Shown here piece after piece: positions 1-8,980 of a stretch of 64,000 nucleotides of DNA. The stretch comes from Daejeonella sp. JGW-45. GTDB lineage: Bacteria > Bacteroidota > Bacteroidia > Sphingobacteriales > Sphingobacteriaceae. The position numbers and the translations under genes are program-made. The notes below the pieces were generated by a model, which searched no databases, was not told the origin of the DNA, and saw only the letters and a program-made list of their open reading frames with translations. Within the stretch, counting starts at the first letter, position 1. The number at the start of each line of letters is the position of its first letter. Where the stretch lies: the NCBI RefSeq assembly GCF_029360805.1, contig NZ_JARKNC010000003.1, positions 1 to 64,000 on the forward strand, given 5' to 3'.

Positions 1-76
1 ACCTGCTATGATCTCCAAACAACAGACTGAGGTCAACACGAAGAATGTATTAATTGAGGAAATAACTCTAAATTAA
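1..76 (+). CDS. Possible 3' end of a gene running in from the left edge
   Basis: Frame 2 is open from the window edge to a TAA at 74-76 and would encode about 24 residues ending in EEITLN. It has no start inside the window. No family can be recognised from so short a tail. The stretch after it (77-207) holds no gene that I can see, only AT-rich DNA up to the stop of the convergent ChrA gene. A transposase tail is one possibility, but nothing in the sequence proves it. Confidence 0.25.
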   Translation, partial: PAMISKQQTEVNTKNVLIEEITLN

Positions 77-207
77 CGGTGTCTTAAAAATGGGAAGGCT
101 ACAATTTTAAAAGAGTAATAGAAACTGTTATCGGTATGGACAGTTAGTCTGAGAAAGTTACGAATTTGTACAGTTTCTCCTTATGAAGATAATAATCTAA
201 ATTTTTA

Positions 208-1338
208 TCAAATTTGAAATAACACATATCCTAATAAGGAACCGCCCAAAACTACAACAGCACTATTTAATTTTTTGTATCCAAAAGTTATTGCAATGCT
301 CAAAACTGCAATTAAAATCGTTCGCCAATCAGTAATGGTTTCTTTACCCATTTCATAGCACACTGCTATGATTATGGCTACCGATGCTACATTCACGGCA
401 TCTAAAAAGGCAGATAACCCTTTAGAATTTCGTAGCTTTTTCATTAACGGATTAAGCAGTGCCACAAAAACAAATGATGGCAGGAAAATGGCAATAGTTG
501 AGATAATGGCTCCTGAAAGCCCATTGATTTGAAAGCCAATAAACGTTACCGATGAAAAAACGGGACCAGGCGTGAACTGACCTACTGCAATAGCATCCAT
601 CAATTGCCGTCTTGTGAGCAGACCTGTTGCTACCAATTCTGTATCTAAAAAAGCAAACAGCACATATCCGCTCCCATAAAGTATGGAGCCAATTTTAAGA
701 AATGTCCAAAACAGTTTAGCATTTGTCGCTGTCCAAAAAGTTGTCTGTGTAACCTGAAGAAAGGTAAACGGAACGATACTTTGCAAAGTATTATTTTGTC
801 TGTTCTGAACCGTGTGCAATCCAAACGCTAACAGACCTGCACCAAACATTAAATAAATTTCATTAACTCCAAACACCGCCGCTAATAAAACAGTAATACC
901 AATAAGACCTAAATTTATGGATTTGACAGATTGTTTTGCCAATGGATAAATTGCAGCCAGAATAATGGCTATTATAGCAGGTTTGATACCATAGATAAAA
1001 GGTTGTACTTCGGGTAGCTGTCCGTAAAGGCTATACAAATACGCTAAAATTCCTGTTATTAAAACGGCAGGCAGAATAAAGCATAAACCGGCTGTCAGTA
1101 AGCCTTTCCAACCACCTTTATCGTATCCAATATGGATTGCCATTTCGGTACTGTTGGGTCCTGGAATAAGGTTGGTAGCACCCAGCAGATCCAAAAAGTG
1201 CTGTTCGTTCATCCATTTTCGTTTAACTACCACTTCATCCCGCATCATGGCAATATGTGCTGCCGGACCTCCAAACCCTATAATCCCCAACTTACTGAAA
1301 ACTTTTGCTATTTCTTTTAAGGTTACATTCTCTTCCAT
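208..1338 (-). CDS. chrA: ChrA-family chromate transporter
   Basis: This 376-residue integral membrane protein has the length of two-domain CHR-family chromate/sulfate antiporters. The N-terminal half has GFGGPAAHIAMM (about residues 22-33) and NLIPGPNSTEMAIHIG (about 56-71). The C-terminal half has the related FTPGPVFSSVTFIG, so the internal duplication typical of the family is visible. Characterised members expel chromate from the cytoplasm; the substrate here is inferred from family only. It is the last gene of the minus-strand island set and starts 5 bases after the stop of the metallophosphoesterase gene, so co-transcription is likely. The ATG at 1338 is the natural start. Confidence 0.85.
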   Translation of the reverse strand: MEENVTLKEIAKVFSKLGIIGFGGPAAHIAMMRDEVVVKRKWMNEQHFLDLLGATNLIPGPNSTEMAIHIGYDKGGWKGLLTAGLCFILPAVLITGILAYLYSLYGQLPEVQPFIYGIKPAIIAIILAAIYPLAKQSVKSINLGLIGITVLLAAVFGVNEIYLMFGAGLLAFGLHTVQNRQNNTLQSIVPFTFLQVTQTTFWTATNAKLFWTFLKIGSILYGSGYVLFAFLDTELVATGLLTRRQLMDAIAVGQFTPGPVFSSVTFIGFQINGLSGAIISTIAIFLPSFVFVALLNPLMKKLRNSKGLSAFLDAVNVASVAIIIAVCYEMGKETITDWRTILIAVLSIAITFGYKKLNSAVVVLGGSLLGYVLFQI

Positions 1339-1343
1339 TTAAA

Positions 1344-3217
1344 CTATCTTAATTCGACTTCATCTATTTGATTTAATGTGTCCGGATTAAATACTTTCAT
1401 TGTTATTTTTTTTTCCTCCACATAAAACAGGCACAGTGCATTTTCCACGCTAAAGGACTGGGTATGCTTACTCCATGGCAATACTTCCTGACCATAATAA
1501 GGAGCTCCTGCTGCACCATTATTGATTTGATAGATTGGGCGCGATACGTTAAGTTTTTTATGCGGATAATTCTCGGGGTAAATTGGCATATCAGCCGTCA
1601 GTTTTAACCAGTTATAGTTATGTTCATCACCTGTAAGCATACCCACCACTTTCTTACTTTGATTAATCAAAATATCTAAATATTCATCTCTGCGTTCTAT
1701 AATTCCTTTATCAACGGGCTTTCCTCCAATGTAGGGTCTTTTTTCGTTGTTACCGCTGTACCACATCACATCTTTACTGTGTCCTCCATTAGGAAATGCA
1801 GGAGTATGTTGTGTAAGAAAAATATGGTCAATATTCTTGTCTCTTTCCAACTTTGAGATCGTTTCACGAAGCCATTGAAGTTGGTTATCCATTAAATACC
1901 CATGCAACCCTCCGCTGGAAGCCGTTTGATTAGCAATGGAAGGTGCATACCAGTAATTGCTATTAAGGACAATCATCGCCACGTTTCCGTAGGTATAATA
2001 AAACACATTTTCCTTATAGGAAGGGAAGTCTATATTTTTAGGGTCAGGGTCATACTTGTTATCATCCTCGCTATCTGGACCATTTTCAGGATTTACAAAT
2101 TCCTCTGCAAAAAGTGCTTCTGCTGATTGGGTCTCATAAGGAAAAGCATCAATAAATGCCTGTTGCTTGCCGTTTTCATCTTTAAAAATAAGACCTAATG
2201 CTTCATGATTACCCATACCTATATAAAAGGGCATGTAGTGCCAAAATGGTTCAATGGATTTTTTCCAGTTAGAATATTCCAGTCTCTGCTGTTCTTTGCT
2301 GCTCAAATAGCCGTTAATCATATCACCGGTGAATTGCATAAAGCTCACGTCCTTCATGTGAGCAAGTGCAGCCATTTTTTTCATTATATAGGCGTTGGCT
2401 CCAAGGATTTTCCGTTCACCTCCACCTGTAGCATGGCGGCTGTCGCTTGCATAACCAAATACGAACGCTTCTCTGCTGCCTTTAGATGGTGCAGTTTTAA
2501 GATGATACGATTGCGATTGTATCCCATATTTTACCTTATAGTTGTGCTTTGTATTTGGGGTAAGTCCTGCTATATTCCAGCGATGCAGCGTTGTTTCGTG
2601 CTCATCTTTATAAACTTTGCCATTGATTTCAATTTCGGCCTTTACGGGATGTGTGGTTTTGCACCAGATTACAGCAGAGTTATCAGTAAGCATATTTACA
2701 AAAGGTCCTTCATAAATTGCCGGTATGACTTCAAATGGTCCTTCACCTTTTAAAGCAATTATGCCATCAAACAAAAGCATACCTTGCTCATCAGCAATTC
2801 GGTAGCCAAGGTTCAGGTACCCATTTTTCTTCCAGTCTACAAAATCATACGGATACTTGAAATCCTCTTTTATATTGAGCTCTATTTTACCGTCTTCAAT
2901 TTTGACGGTTTTTCGATATACGGGAAGGGGATGCGGAACTTTTCCGAAGGGATTAAGCCATAGGTTACCGTTCCTTTTAAAGTCCCAAAATCCATCTGAA
3001 CTCCATTTTCAGTACCTTTCGGTTTACCAAGAAGTTGTTCGGTCGTTAGCGGATTTTTAAATTCTTCTGCAAAGTATTTTTCATCCTTATCTTTAAAATA
3101 TAACCTTCCATTAGTATCATAGCCCAGGTTACTGTATGCCGCAGGAATTTTAGGAAGTTGCGCCATTGCTGTTGTAGCAAACACCAACGCAATAGCAGAA
3201 AATAGTATCTTATTCAT
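1344..3217 (-). pseudogene. Secreted purple-acid-phosphatase-like metallophosphoesterase, frameshifted
   Basis: The two reading frames 2882-3217 and 1344-2780 join into one protein if a single base is restored at about 2921-2930. There the minus strand reads CCCCTTCCC, and one more C gives ...IPFPVYRKTVKIEDGK, which runs on in frame with no stop into the large ORF. The N-terminal piece has a signal peptide (MNKILFSAIALVFATTAMA, cleavage before QLPK). The large piece has a fibronectin/PAP-like N-terminal domain and metallophosphoesterase motifs such as FTGDMI, GMGNHEAL, LTQHTPAF and TGDEHNYNW. The intact form would be a roughly 620-residue periplasmic phosphatase. If the shift is real, the exported form ends after 111 residues and the catalytic part lacks a signal peptide. 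A sequencing error in the C run is the alternative. Confidence 0.85.
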
Positions 3218-3268
3218 ATAAATTGTCTAAAATGATATGTTATATTTAAGTGATTGAAATTTTCCCAG

Positions 3269-3697
3269 TTATTTAGGAGTATTTGTCAAACTATCTATAG
3301 ACCAACGACCTCCACCTTTTATCAATAGAAAGATACTCCCCAAAAGCATCGCCCAGTCTGTACGGCTTCCATGCATCATTTCCCAAAATCCTTTTTCTGC
3401 TAAAACCTCTGATTTAGTTGTTGCAATAGCAACGAACATAATAATGATAAGAGGAATGCTCGCCAATCTTGTCAGAAGTCCAATAAGAGTTAAAAAACCA
3501 CAAATAATTTCAAAGCTGCCAACGAAACTGCCCAAAAAATCAGGATTAGGCAGACCTATTTTTGCAAAACGTCCAGCACCTAAGGTGTCTGCAAATAAAA
3601 ACTTCTGTATTCCTTCCGAAAGAAATACGGCACCTACCATCAGTCGAATAAGTATGGTAGTTTTTGATTGGTCTGTCTTAGTTATTTTTTGAAACAT
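3269..3697 (-). CDS. DoxX family membrane protein
   Basis: This 142-residue protein has about four hydrophobic segments. It carries the DoxX-type opening LIRLMVGAVFLSEGIQKF followed by GRFAKIGLPNP and FEIICGFLTLIGLLTR. DoxX proteins are small inner-membrane proteins linked to redox or quinone functions; the exact role of this one is unknown. The start at 3697 overlaps the end of the PAP2 gene by 20 bases, which suggests translational coupling. The next gene downstream begins about 50 bases after its stop. Confidence 0.8.
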   Translation of the reverse strand: MFQKITKTDQSKTTILIRLMVGAVFLSEGIQKFLFADTLGAGRFAKIGLPNPDFLGSFVGSFEIICGFLTLIGLLTRLASIPLIIIMFVAIATTKSEVLAEKGFWEMMHGSRTDWAMLLGSIFLLIKGGGRWSIDSLTNTPK

Positions 3698-4277
3698 GAT
3701 GATTAAATAGTTTTATGAATTTTGGATTGAATGTTTTATATAGATGGGCTACCATCCCCGCAATAAGCATACTTAAAATAGCTGGAACTAAAATATCAGT
3801 TGGATAGTGTACGCCTAAATAAACCCTGCTCAAACTGACAAAAATTGCCCATGGGATAAGAATGATTGGGAGCCATTTTAGATTTTGTTTAGTTAATATG
3901 GTTAAATAAAATGCCAAAGCAAAGACATTGGAGGCATGAGAAGAAATAAAACCGAACTTGCCGCCTCGATAATTGTTTACTATATGCAGCTCTCCTTCCA
4001 ATGCTGCATTATGACTTGGACGCAGCCTTTCAAATAGAGGTTTAAATATACCGGAAGCCAGCTGATCACTCATTGTGATGAGCAAGGCGATTAGTAAGAT
4101 CATCAGGATAGCATCCTTTTTATACTTCCAGACAAGCAAAATTATCAGTGCAACATAAAAAGGAAGCCAAGTGTATTTGCCGCTGGCAAACCACATTACT
4201 TCGTCCCAAAATTCATTATGGCTTCCATTTAGCCATAATAGAATATTTGTATCTATCTGTTTGATATCTTCAAGCAT
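3678..4277 (-). CDS. PAP2-family membrane phosphatase
   Basis: This 199-residue, multi-helix membrane protein has the three PAP2 phosphatase motifs: KPLFERLRPSH (K-x6-RP type), FISSHASN (PSGH-type, here SSHASN) and SRVYLGVHYPTD (SR-x5-H-x3-D). Family members dephosphorylate lipid pyrophosphates or phosphatidic acids at the periplasmic face; the substrate here is not known. Its ATG (4277-4275) overlaps the stop of the upstream cytochrome-like reading frame in a TAATG arrangement, provided that frame is restored. It also overlaps the DoxX start by 20 bases. Confidence 0.85.
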   Translation of the reverse strand: MLEDIKQIDTNILLWLNGSHNEFWDEVMWFASGKYTWLPFYVALIILLVWKYKKDAILMILLIALLITMSDQLASGIFKPLFERLRPSHNAALEGELHIVNNYRGGKFGFISSHASNVFALAFYLTILTKQNLKWLPIILIPWAIFVSLSRVYLGVHYPTDILVPAILSMLIAGMVAHLYKTFNPKFIKLFNHHVSKNN

Positions 4278-4749
4278 TATTTTCTGATGGGTGATTGTCT
4301 TTCTACAGGAGTTTTTACAGTAAAAAAAGGTACTTTTTCCATTGCATGACAGCTAACGCAACTATTGGTAAGCATTTGGAAGTTCTTATTAAAAACAACT
4401 GTATCTCTTTTTTTTAGAGCCTCATTCATTTGAGGGAGTGTAACGGTTAAAAAATGTTGTGCGGAAGCTGTCCGTTTTGGTCTTCTTCCAATCCATTTTC
4501 TATCGCCTTTTGGATTTTTTCCAATTGATAATCAGCATACTCCCAGTTTTCGTCTTGTCCTGCCAAATATAATTCCTGATAACGATATCCGGTTTCAACC
4601 ATTGCCATGTCAAATCCACGAAATTGATTTTCTATCGTTTCAAGTTTCTCCTGCTCGTTTCCTTTTATCCACTGTCCTTGAACAGCTTCGTGTTTTTGAT
4701 TACAAGCTGAAAAAAAAGAAAGTATAAATAAAATTGTCAAATATTTCAT
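4277..4749 (-). pseudogene. Cytochrome c-like lipoprotein with one CxxCH motif, frameshifted
   Basis: The uninterrupted part (4447-4749, 100 codons) starts with a lipoprotein signal ending in FFSAC, followed by a helical region. It stops at a run of six A (4449-4454 on the plus strand). Adding one base there continues the frame through ...TLPQMNEALKKRD and NSCVSCHAMEKVPFF, to a TAA at 4279-4277 that overlaps the PAP2 start codon. CVSCH is a c-type haem attachment motif, so the intact product would be a small monohaem lipoprotein facing the periplasm. As sequenced, the haem site is cut off. The clean overlap of the restored stop with the next start supports this reading. Confidence 0.75.
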
Positions 4750-4828
4750 AACCTGTATTTTACGCTATACAAATTTCGTACAATACAAATTATAATATAC
4801 GGTATATTTGAAAATGAAAAGGTGTATT

Positions 4829-5629
4829 TTAGGTATTCCGTAAGGTTTGTGGCGTAAGGCCTGTGTGCCGTTTGAAATACTTTACAAAGTGGGAAGTGTC
4901 ATTAAAATTCAAACTATAGGCAATTTCAGAAACACTACCTTCTGTATAAATCAATTGTCTTTTTGCCTCGCTGATGATATGCTCAGCAATTACTTCTGCT
5001 GCTGATTGGCTTAGTGTTTTACGACAAATAGCATTTAGATTTTGTGGTGTCGTATGGAGTTTTTCTGCATAGTGAGCAACATTGTTTCGAAGGTCGTTTG
5101 TTTGGTTGAGCAATTCCCTGAAAACTGTAATTACATCATCGGTTTTACTGGTTTTATTAGTCAAAGGTTTTGCTGAAATCAATATTTTAGCAAATAGTGC
5201 TTTTAGTAATCCTTCGGTGACGGTAAAGTCTTTTTCTGTAGTGAGCAGCTGAAATAATGTATCTATACTTCCTATTTCTTTCAGATAGATGCAACTTAAT
5301 TCGCTGAGTTTGGATAATAGACTTTTCAGCTCACTGTCCATCGATTGGTCGAGAAATCCCTTCTTTAAAAGCAGAACAAAGCCGTCAGGTGTATCTGTCA
5401 TATCCCAATGATGTACCTGTTCTTTACGAACAAAAAATACGGTGGGTGGCTTAATTGAAAATGAAGTATGGTCTATGGTATGGAAACCGTTTCCTTCTCT
5501 CAAATAAATAATTTCAAAATAGCTGTTGTGTTTGTGCGGTTCGGTCTTGCGAATTTCTTTCCGGAATGGTACAACTTTTAATAATGCTGCCGCTTCAATT
5601 TTGGTTTTTATGGAAATAGAATTTTTCAA
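4829..5629 (-). CDS. AraC-family transcriptional regulator
   Basis: This 266-residue protein has an N-terminal cupin-like sensory half with an HKHNSYFEIIYLREGNG stretch. The C-terminal AraC/XylS DNA-binding domain has two helix-turn-helix units, including GSVSEIAYSLNFNDTSHFVK and YFKRHTGLTPQTLR. It begins 33 bases after the stop of the ACR3 gene in the same direction, so it is probably in the ars operon or a sub-operon. Its inducer is unknown. It may control the downstream redox and phosphatase genes, but that is inference from position. Confidence 0.85.
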   Translation of the reverse strand: MKNSISIKTKIEAAALLKVVPFRKEIRKTEPHKHNSYFEIIYLREGNGFHTIDHTSFSIKPPTVFFVRKEQVHHWDMTDTPDGFVLLLKKGFLDQSMDSELKSLLSKLSELSCIYLKEIGSIDTLFQLLTTEKDFTVTEGLLKALFAKILISAKPLTNKTSKTDDVITVFRELLNQTNDLRNNVAHYAEKLHTTPQNLNAICRKTLSQSAAEVIAEHIISEAKRQLIYTEGSVSEIAYSLNFNDTSHFVKYFKRHTGLTPQTLRNT

Positions 5630-5661
5630 TTTGCTGGAGCTTCTATATTGTCTTTATAAAA

Positions 5662-6693
5662 TTAATTATAATACCTCTTCTTTAACCGTAAACTTGCTCT
5701 TACTAAAAGTATCAGAACAGGAACCTCGACCAATGGACCGATAACTCCAACAAATGCCTGTGGTGAATGGATGCCGAATACCGCTATAGATACGGCGATT
5801 GCCAATTCAAAATTATTACCTGTAGCAGTAAAAGCGATTGATGCGTTCTTGTCGTAAGACAGTTTCAATAATTTATTGATAAAGAAGCTCACGAAAAACA
5901 TCAATACAAAGTAGATGATTAAGGGTATGGCTACTTTTATCACATCCATTGGTAACGCCACTATTTTGTCGCCTTTCAAGCTGAACATCAATACTATGGT
6001 AAACAGTAAAGCATATAATGTAATGGGCGATATTTTAGGTACGAATGTTCTGTTATACCATTCAATTCCTTGTATTTTGACTAAAAAATAACGACTTAAA
6101 AAACCTGCCAAAAACGGAATACCTAAGTATATCAATACGCTTTCTGTTACGTCTTTCATAGATACACTTACGTTGAAATTGGCTAAACCTAATTTTGCTG
6201 GTAATACATTGATGAACAGCCAAACCAAAACACTGTAACTCAATATCTGAAAGATACTATTTAAAGCAACCAACATAGCAGTATATTCTCTGTTGGCTTT
6301 TGCCAAATCACTCCATACAATAACCATGGCGATACACCTTGCTAAGCCTATCAGTATTAAGCCTGTCATATAATCTGGTTCGTTGCGTAAAAACAAAACA
6401 GCTAATCCGAACATTAATACTGTACCGATTAGCCAGTTCAACAATAAGGATATGCCGATTACTTTTTTGTCCTTAAAGGCTTTTGGTAGTAAGGAATAAT
6501 CCACTTTTGCCAATGGTGGATACATCATCAGTATTAATCCTATTGCTAAAGGAATATTAGTAGTACCTACTGACAAGCTGTTTGTAACATTGGAAATTGT
6601 GGGAAAGAAATGACCCAATCCTACACCTAATGCCATGGCAAGGAATATCCATAAGGTCAGGTAACGGTCAAGGAATTTTAGTTTTGGTTGCAT
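5662..6693 (-). CDS. arsB: ACR3-family arsenite efflux transporter
   Basis: This 343-residue protein has about ten transmembrane segments and matches the ACR3 (BASS superfamily) arsenite permeases. It shows the conserved [16 protein letters not shown] segment with the functionally important cysteine of the family, and [16 protein letters not shown] near the C-terminus. ACR3 exports As(III) using the proton motive force. It starts 3 bases after the arsC stop, completing an arsR-to-acr3 resistance operon. The ATG at 6693 gives the usual family length. The gene is often named acr3; it is not related in sequence to E. coli ArsB. Confidence 0.92.
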   Translation of the reverse strand: MQPKLKFLDRYLTLWIFLAMALGVGLGHFFPTISNVTNSLSVGTTNIPLAIGLILMMYPPLAKVDYSLLPKAFKDKKVIGISLLLNWLIGTVLMFGLAVLFLRNEPDYMTGLILIGLARCIAMVIVWSDLAKANREYTAMLVALNSIFQILSYSVLVWLFINVLPAKLGLANFNVSVSMKDVTESVLIYLGIPFLAGFLSRYFLVKIQGIEWYNRTFVPKISPITLYALLFTIVLMFSLKGDKIVALPMDVIKVAIPLIIYFVLMFFVSFFINKLLKLSYDKNASIAFTATGNNFELAIAVSIAVFGIHSPQAFVGVIGPLVEVPVLILLVRASLRLKKRYYN

Positions 6694-6696
6694 TGG

Positions 6697-7308
6697 TTAT
6701 TGGCTGATTTTTGAGAAGACATAAAACATTTCCGCTGCTATCTGCAAACTTCTTTCGGTATACACTTTTGATTGCTCCGGTGTATTATCTGAAATTTTAG
6801 GATCTTCAAAAGTGATGGGAATTCTTTTTTCTGCTCCTGCTATAAAAGGGCAACCACCGTCTGCCTGAGAACAGGTCATAATAGCTGCGAACGCTGAAAC
6901 TGGATTAAAAGGGCTATCGTATTTTTTGGAAAAACCGATTATTGGTAAAGCATTTTCACTGTACTTTATAGCATATATAGGATTATGAGTGTCTGCAATT
7001 TTGAAGATATTAAAACCCTGATTAGTCAATGTTTCTGCCACTTTCGGAAATAGTGCTGTTTCTTCCGTTCCGCCGGAAAAGCAATGTACATTTGCAATAT
7101 TGAAGTACGCACTGGCTACTTGTGCCCAAACCTGAGACAAATGGCTTCTGCGGGAATTATGGGTGCAAATGAAGTTGATATTTATTTCCCGCTTATGAGC
7201 TGTTTTTTGCTGTACAAAATCGATCAGTGGCTGTAATATAGTTTTACGTTCTTCGCTAATGTTTTGCTTTTGTACTTGTTCGATTGTTTTTGATAATACT
7301 GAATACAT
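6697..7308 (-). CDS. arsC: Arsenate reductase / LMW protein-tyrosine-phosphatase type
   Basis: The chosen ATG at 7308 gives 203 residues; an upstream in-frame ATG at 7365 would run into the methyltransferase gene. The protein has a low-molecular-weight phosphatase loop, CTHNSRRSHLSQ, and a downstream TCSQADGGCPF segment whose cysteines could serve as the redox relay of thioredoxin-coupled ArsC enzymes. The likely reaction is reduction of arsenate to arsenite for export by ACR3. It begins 10 bases after the methyltransferase stop and ends 3 bases before acr3. Confidence 0.85.
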   Translation of the reverse strand: MYSVLSKTIEQVQKQNISEERKTILQPLIDFVQQKTAHKREININFICTHNSRRSHLSQVWAQVASAYFNIANVHCFSGGTEETALFPKVAETLTNQGFNIFKIADTHNPIYAIKYSENALPIIGFSKKYDSPFNPVSAFAAIMTCSQADGGCPFIAGAEKRIPITFEDPKISDNTPEQSKVYTERSLQIAAEMFYVFSKISQ

Positions 7309-7318
7309 AATGGGGGAT

Positions 7319-7939
7319 TTAATTTTTATGGAAACTACAGAACACGAAATTCTGATCGGTATCAAATGGTGTCGTATGATTAACGGTTATACAATTGATT
7401 TTCTCAAAGGAGTTTTCAAATAATTTCGACAAGCTACTATCCGAATATTGCTTGATATCTATGCCACTACATTTTGTGGGACCTAGTTCAGAAAAGGTTC
7501 CCATTACTAAAATGCCATCCGGGGCAATTGCTTTGGTCGTAGTCTGTATATAATTTTCTATTTCGTGGTTCTCCGTCAGGAAATGAAACGCTGCCCTGTC
7601 GTGCCAAAAGTCGTATTGCTGAGTGGGTACAAAATCTGAAATATCTGAAATAATCCAGTGTACCTTGTTGGCTTTACTGCCTAATCTTTCCTTTGCCCGT
7701 TGGATAGCGGCATTGGAAATATCCAATACGGTAATATCGACATAACCTAAATCAAGTAGGTAGTCAACCAAAAAGCTGTCTCCTCCGCCAATATCAATAA
7801 TTTTTGCACTCTTCGGTAAGTTGAATTGATGAACAAAATTTAATGAAGTTTCTGGATTAGGCTGATACCAACTCACTGTTTCTAAAGATTTGCTCTCGTA
7901 AATATTTTCCCAATGGGATTTTCGATTGAAATGTTCCAT
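7319..7939 (-). CDS. Class I SAM-dependent methyltransferase in ars operon
   Basis: With the ATG at 7939 the product is 206 residues; a start at 7969 would overlap the upstream gene. Motif I is clear (IIDIGGGDSFLVDYLL) and is followed by VTVLDIS-like and HDRAAFHFL segments of class I methyltransferases. It lacks the spaced cysteines known to bind As(III) in ArsM, so arsenic methylation cannot be claimed. Homologous genes of this type recur in Bacteroidota arsenic operons as I remember them, but the substrate is unknown. It lies 13 bases downstream of the DUF6428 gene. Confidence 0.8.
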   Translation of the reverse strand: MEHFNRKSHWENIYESKSLETVSWYQPNPETSLNFVHQFNLPKSAKIIDIGGGDSFLVDYLLDLGYVDITVLDISNAAIQRAKERLGSKANKVHWIISDISDFVPTQQYDFWHDRAAFHFLTENHEIENYIQTTTKAIAPDGILVMGTFSELGPTKCSGIDIKQYSDSSLSKLFENSFEKINCITVNHTTPFDTDQNFVFCSFHKN

Positions 7940-7952
7940 ATTTATTTTGGGA

Positions 7953-8426
7953 TTAACAACATCCGCCACCTGGTGTGCAAGTATTGGTTTGATTTACGTT
8001 CAATTCTATTAAATTTTTCTTTTGCTTTTCTGATGGAATACCGCAAGCATCTTCTGCCAAACAAGCTGTAGTTTTGTTTTTCAGCACAAATGTTTTTCCG
8101 ATGAACTCTAAATCATATTTTCCAATGGTATTGCTTTGGTATTCCACTTCAATTTCGGCATCTTCCATACCTAACTTTTCTTCCGAAAGCTTAATGATGT
8201 TTAAAAGTTTGGTGGGTTTTAAGCGATGTTCAAAATCGTTAGCATCCCATAATTGAAAATTGATAACTTTTTCGGTGCGAACTACGCCACCGCAGTCAAT
8301 AAAATTTTTAGTTATTTGCCCCACTTCGGTTACATGAAAATGTTCGGGTACAAAAGTTCCGTTTTCTAATTGGAATTCAACATTATCCAATGTCGGAAGG
8401 ATTTCTTTGATTTCTGATAGTTTCAT
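7953..8426 (-). CDS. DUF6428 family protein with cysteine-rich tail
   Basis: The ATG at 8426 gives 157 residues starting MKLSEIKEIL. The earlier ATG at 8459 lies inside an ArsR-like operator and is rejected. The protein resembles the DUF6428 family found in arsenic operons. It ends with a cysteine cluster, CTPGGGCC, and has two more cysteines in ACLAEDACGIP. Such spacing could bind a soft metalloid, so an arsenite-binding or carrier role is possible. No catalytic motif is visible. It sits second in the operon behind arsR. Confidence 0.75.
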   Translation of the reverse strand: MKLSEIKEILPTLDNVEFQLENGTFVPEHFHVTEVGQITKNFIDCGGVVRTEKVINFQLWDANDFEHRLKPTKLLNIIKLSEEKLGMEDAEIEVEYQSNTIGKYDLEFIGKTFVLKNKTTACLAEDACGIPSEKQKKNLIELNVNQTNTCTPGGGCC

Positions 8427-8449
8427 ATTGTTGAAATTATAGTTAATTA

Positions 8450-8470
8450 TATATTGCAATGTAGCGATAA
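8450..8470. promoter_or_regulatory. Second ArsR-like operator between arsR and DUF6428
   Basis: This 21-base site matches the one upstream of arsR at most positions, with the shared pattern TATAT[C/T]GCAAT followed by CGATAA at the right end. It lies 24 bases ahead of the DUF6428 ATG. It would allow ArsR to control the rest of the operon separately from its own gene. The evidence is sequence similarity and position only. Confidence 0.55.
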
Positions 8471-8492
8471 ATAAAGGCTTTAAAAAAATGCC

Positions 8493-8822
8493 TTAACAGC
8501 ATTTTTCTATAGTTATATCATCTACAAAGAAAGTATTGAGTTCCTTTTTAACTTGTTGCCAAACTATCTCATTAATACAATAGCAAACACTTGTTCCCTC
8601 AATATTACCTTTAATGATGCCAATGTTCTTTAATTCTTTCAAATGCTGTGAAATGGTGGCCTGTGCCAATCCCAATTCTTCAACCAAATCATTACAGATA
8701 CAGGCATTCTGCTTGATGATATATTGTAAAATGGCAATTCTTGCAGGATGCGCCAGTGCTTTCAAAGTAATAGCTAAATGATTTTGCTCTTCTGTAAATA
8801 TTTCAGTCTTCGTGACACCCAT
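8493..8822 (-). CDS. arsR: ArsR/SmtB-family arsenic-responsive repressor
   Basis: This 109-residue winged-helix protein begins with a typical ArsR core, LKALAHPARIAILQYI. The next helix carries C41 and C43 (ACICNDLVEELGLAQ), equivalent in position to the CxC arsenite site at the DNA-binding helix of classical ArsR. The recognition helix is ATISQHLKELKNIGII. Extra cysteines occur in the wing (SVCYCIN) and at the C-terminus (EKCC). It should repress the operon and release on As(III). It is the first gene of the operon, with matching palindromes before it and after it. Confidence 0.9.
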   Translation of the reverse strand: MGVTKTEIFTEEQNHLAITLKALAHPARIAILQYIIKQNACICNDLVEELGLAQATISQHLKELKNIGIIKGNIEGTSVCYCINEIVWQQVKKELNTFFVDDITIEKCC

Positions 8823-8835
8823 TTGTTTTTTTATT

Positions 8836-8856
8836 TATATCGCAATATTACGATAA
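8836..8856. promoter_or_regulatory. ArsR-like operator upstream of arsR
   Basis: The site contains a perfect inverted repeat TATCG-N8-CGATA at 8838-8855, starting 14 bases upstream of the arsR start codon. A nearly identical element lies at 8450-8470. Location and symmetry fit a repressor site of the ArsR family; binding is inferred. Confidence 0.6.
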
Positions 8857-8906
8857 TATATCAAAAACTGCAATAGCTTTATAAAAAATATTGTTGAAAT
8901 GCATTG

Positions 8907-8955
8907 ATAAGACAAGAAGGTCTCTCTGTAGAGATAGTTTGGTAACTCGTCTTAT
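8907..8955 (-). terminator. Weak hairpin downstream of the 8981 gene
   Basis: The arms ATAAGACAAG and CTCGTCTTAT pair at 9 of 10 positions around a loop that itself contains TCTCT-GT-AGAGA. It lies just after the stop of the minus-strand gene ending at 8981 and ahead of the arsR promoter region. There is no strong U tract, so its role as a terminator is uncertain. Confidence 0.3.
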
Positions 8956-8980
8956 TGAAAAATAGGGTTACATTATTTCT

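Noticed and set aside
7319-7939. ArsM arsenite methyltransferase
   Set aside because: The conserved cysteines needed for As(III) binding in ArsM are not present.
8427-8459. Longer N-terminus of the DUF6428 protein
   Set aside because: The extra ATG lies inside the ArsR-like operator, and the added residues are low-complexity Asn/Tyr/Ile.
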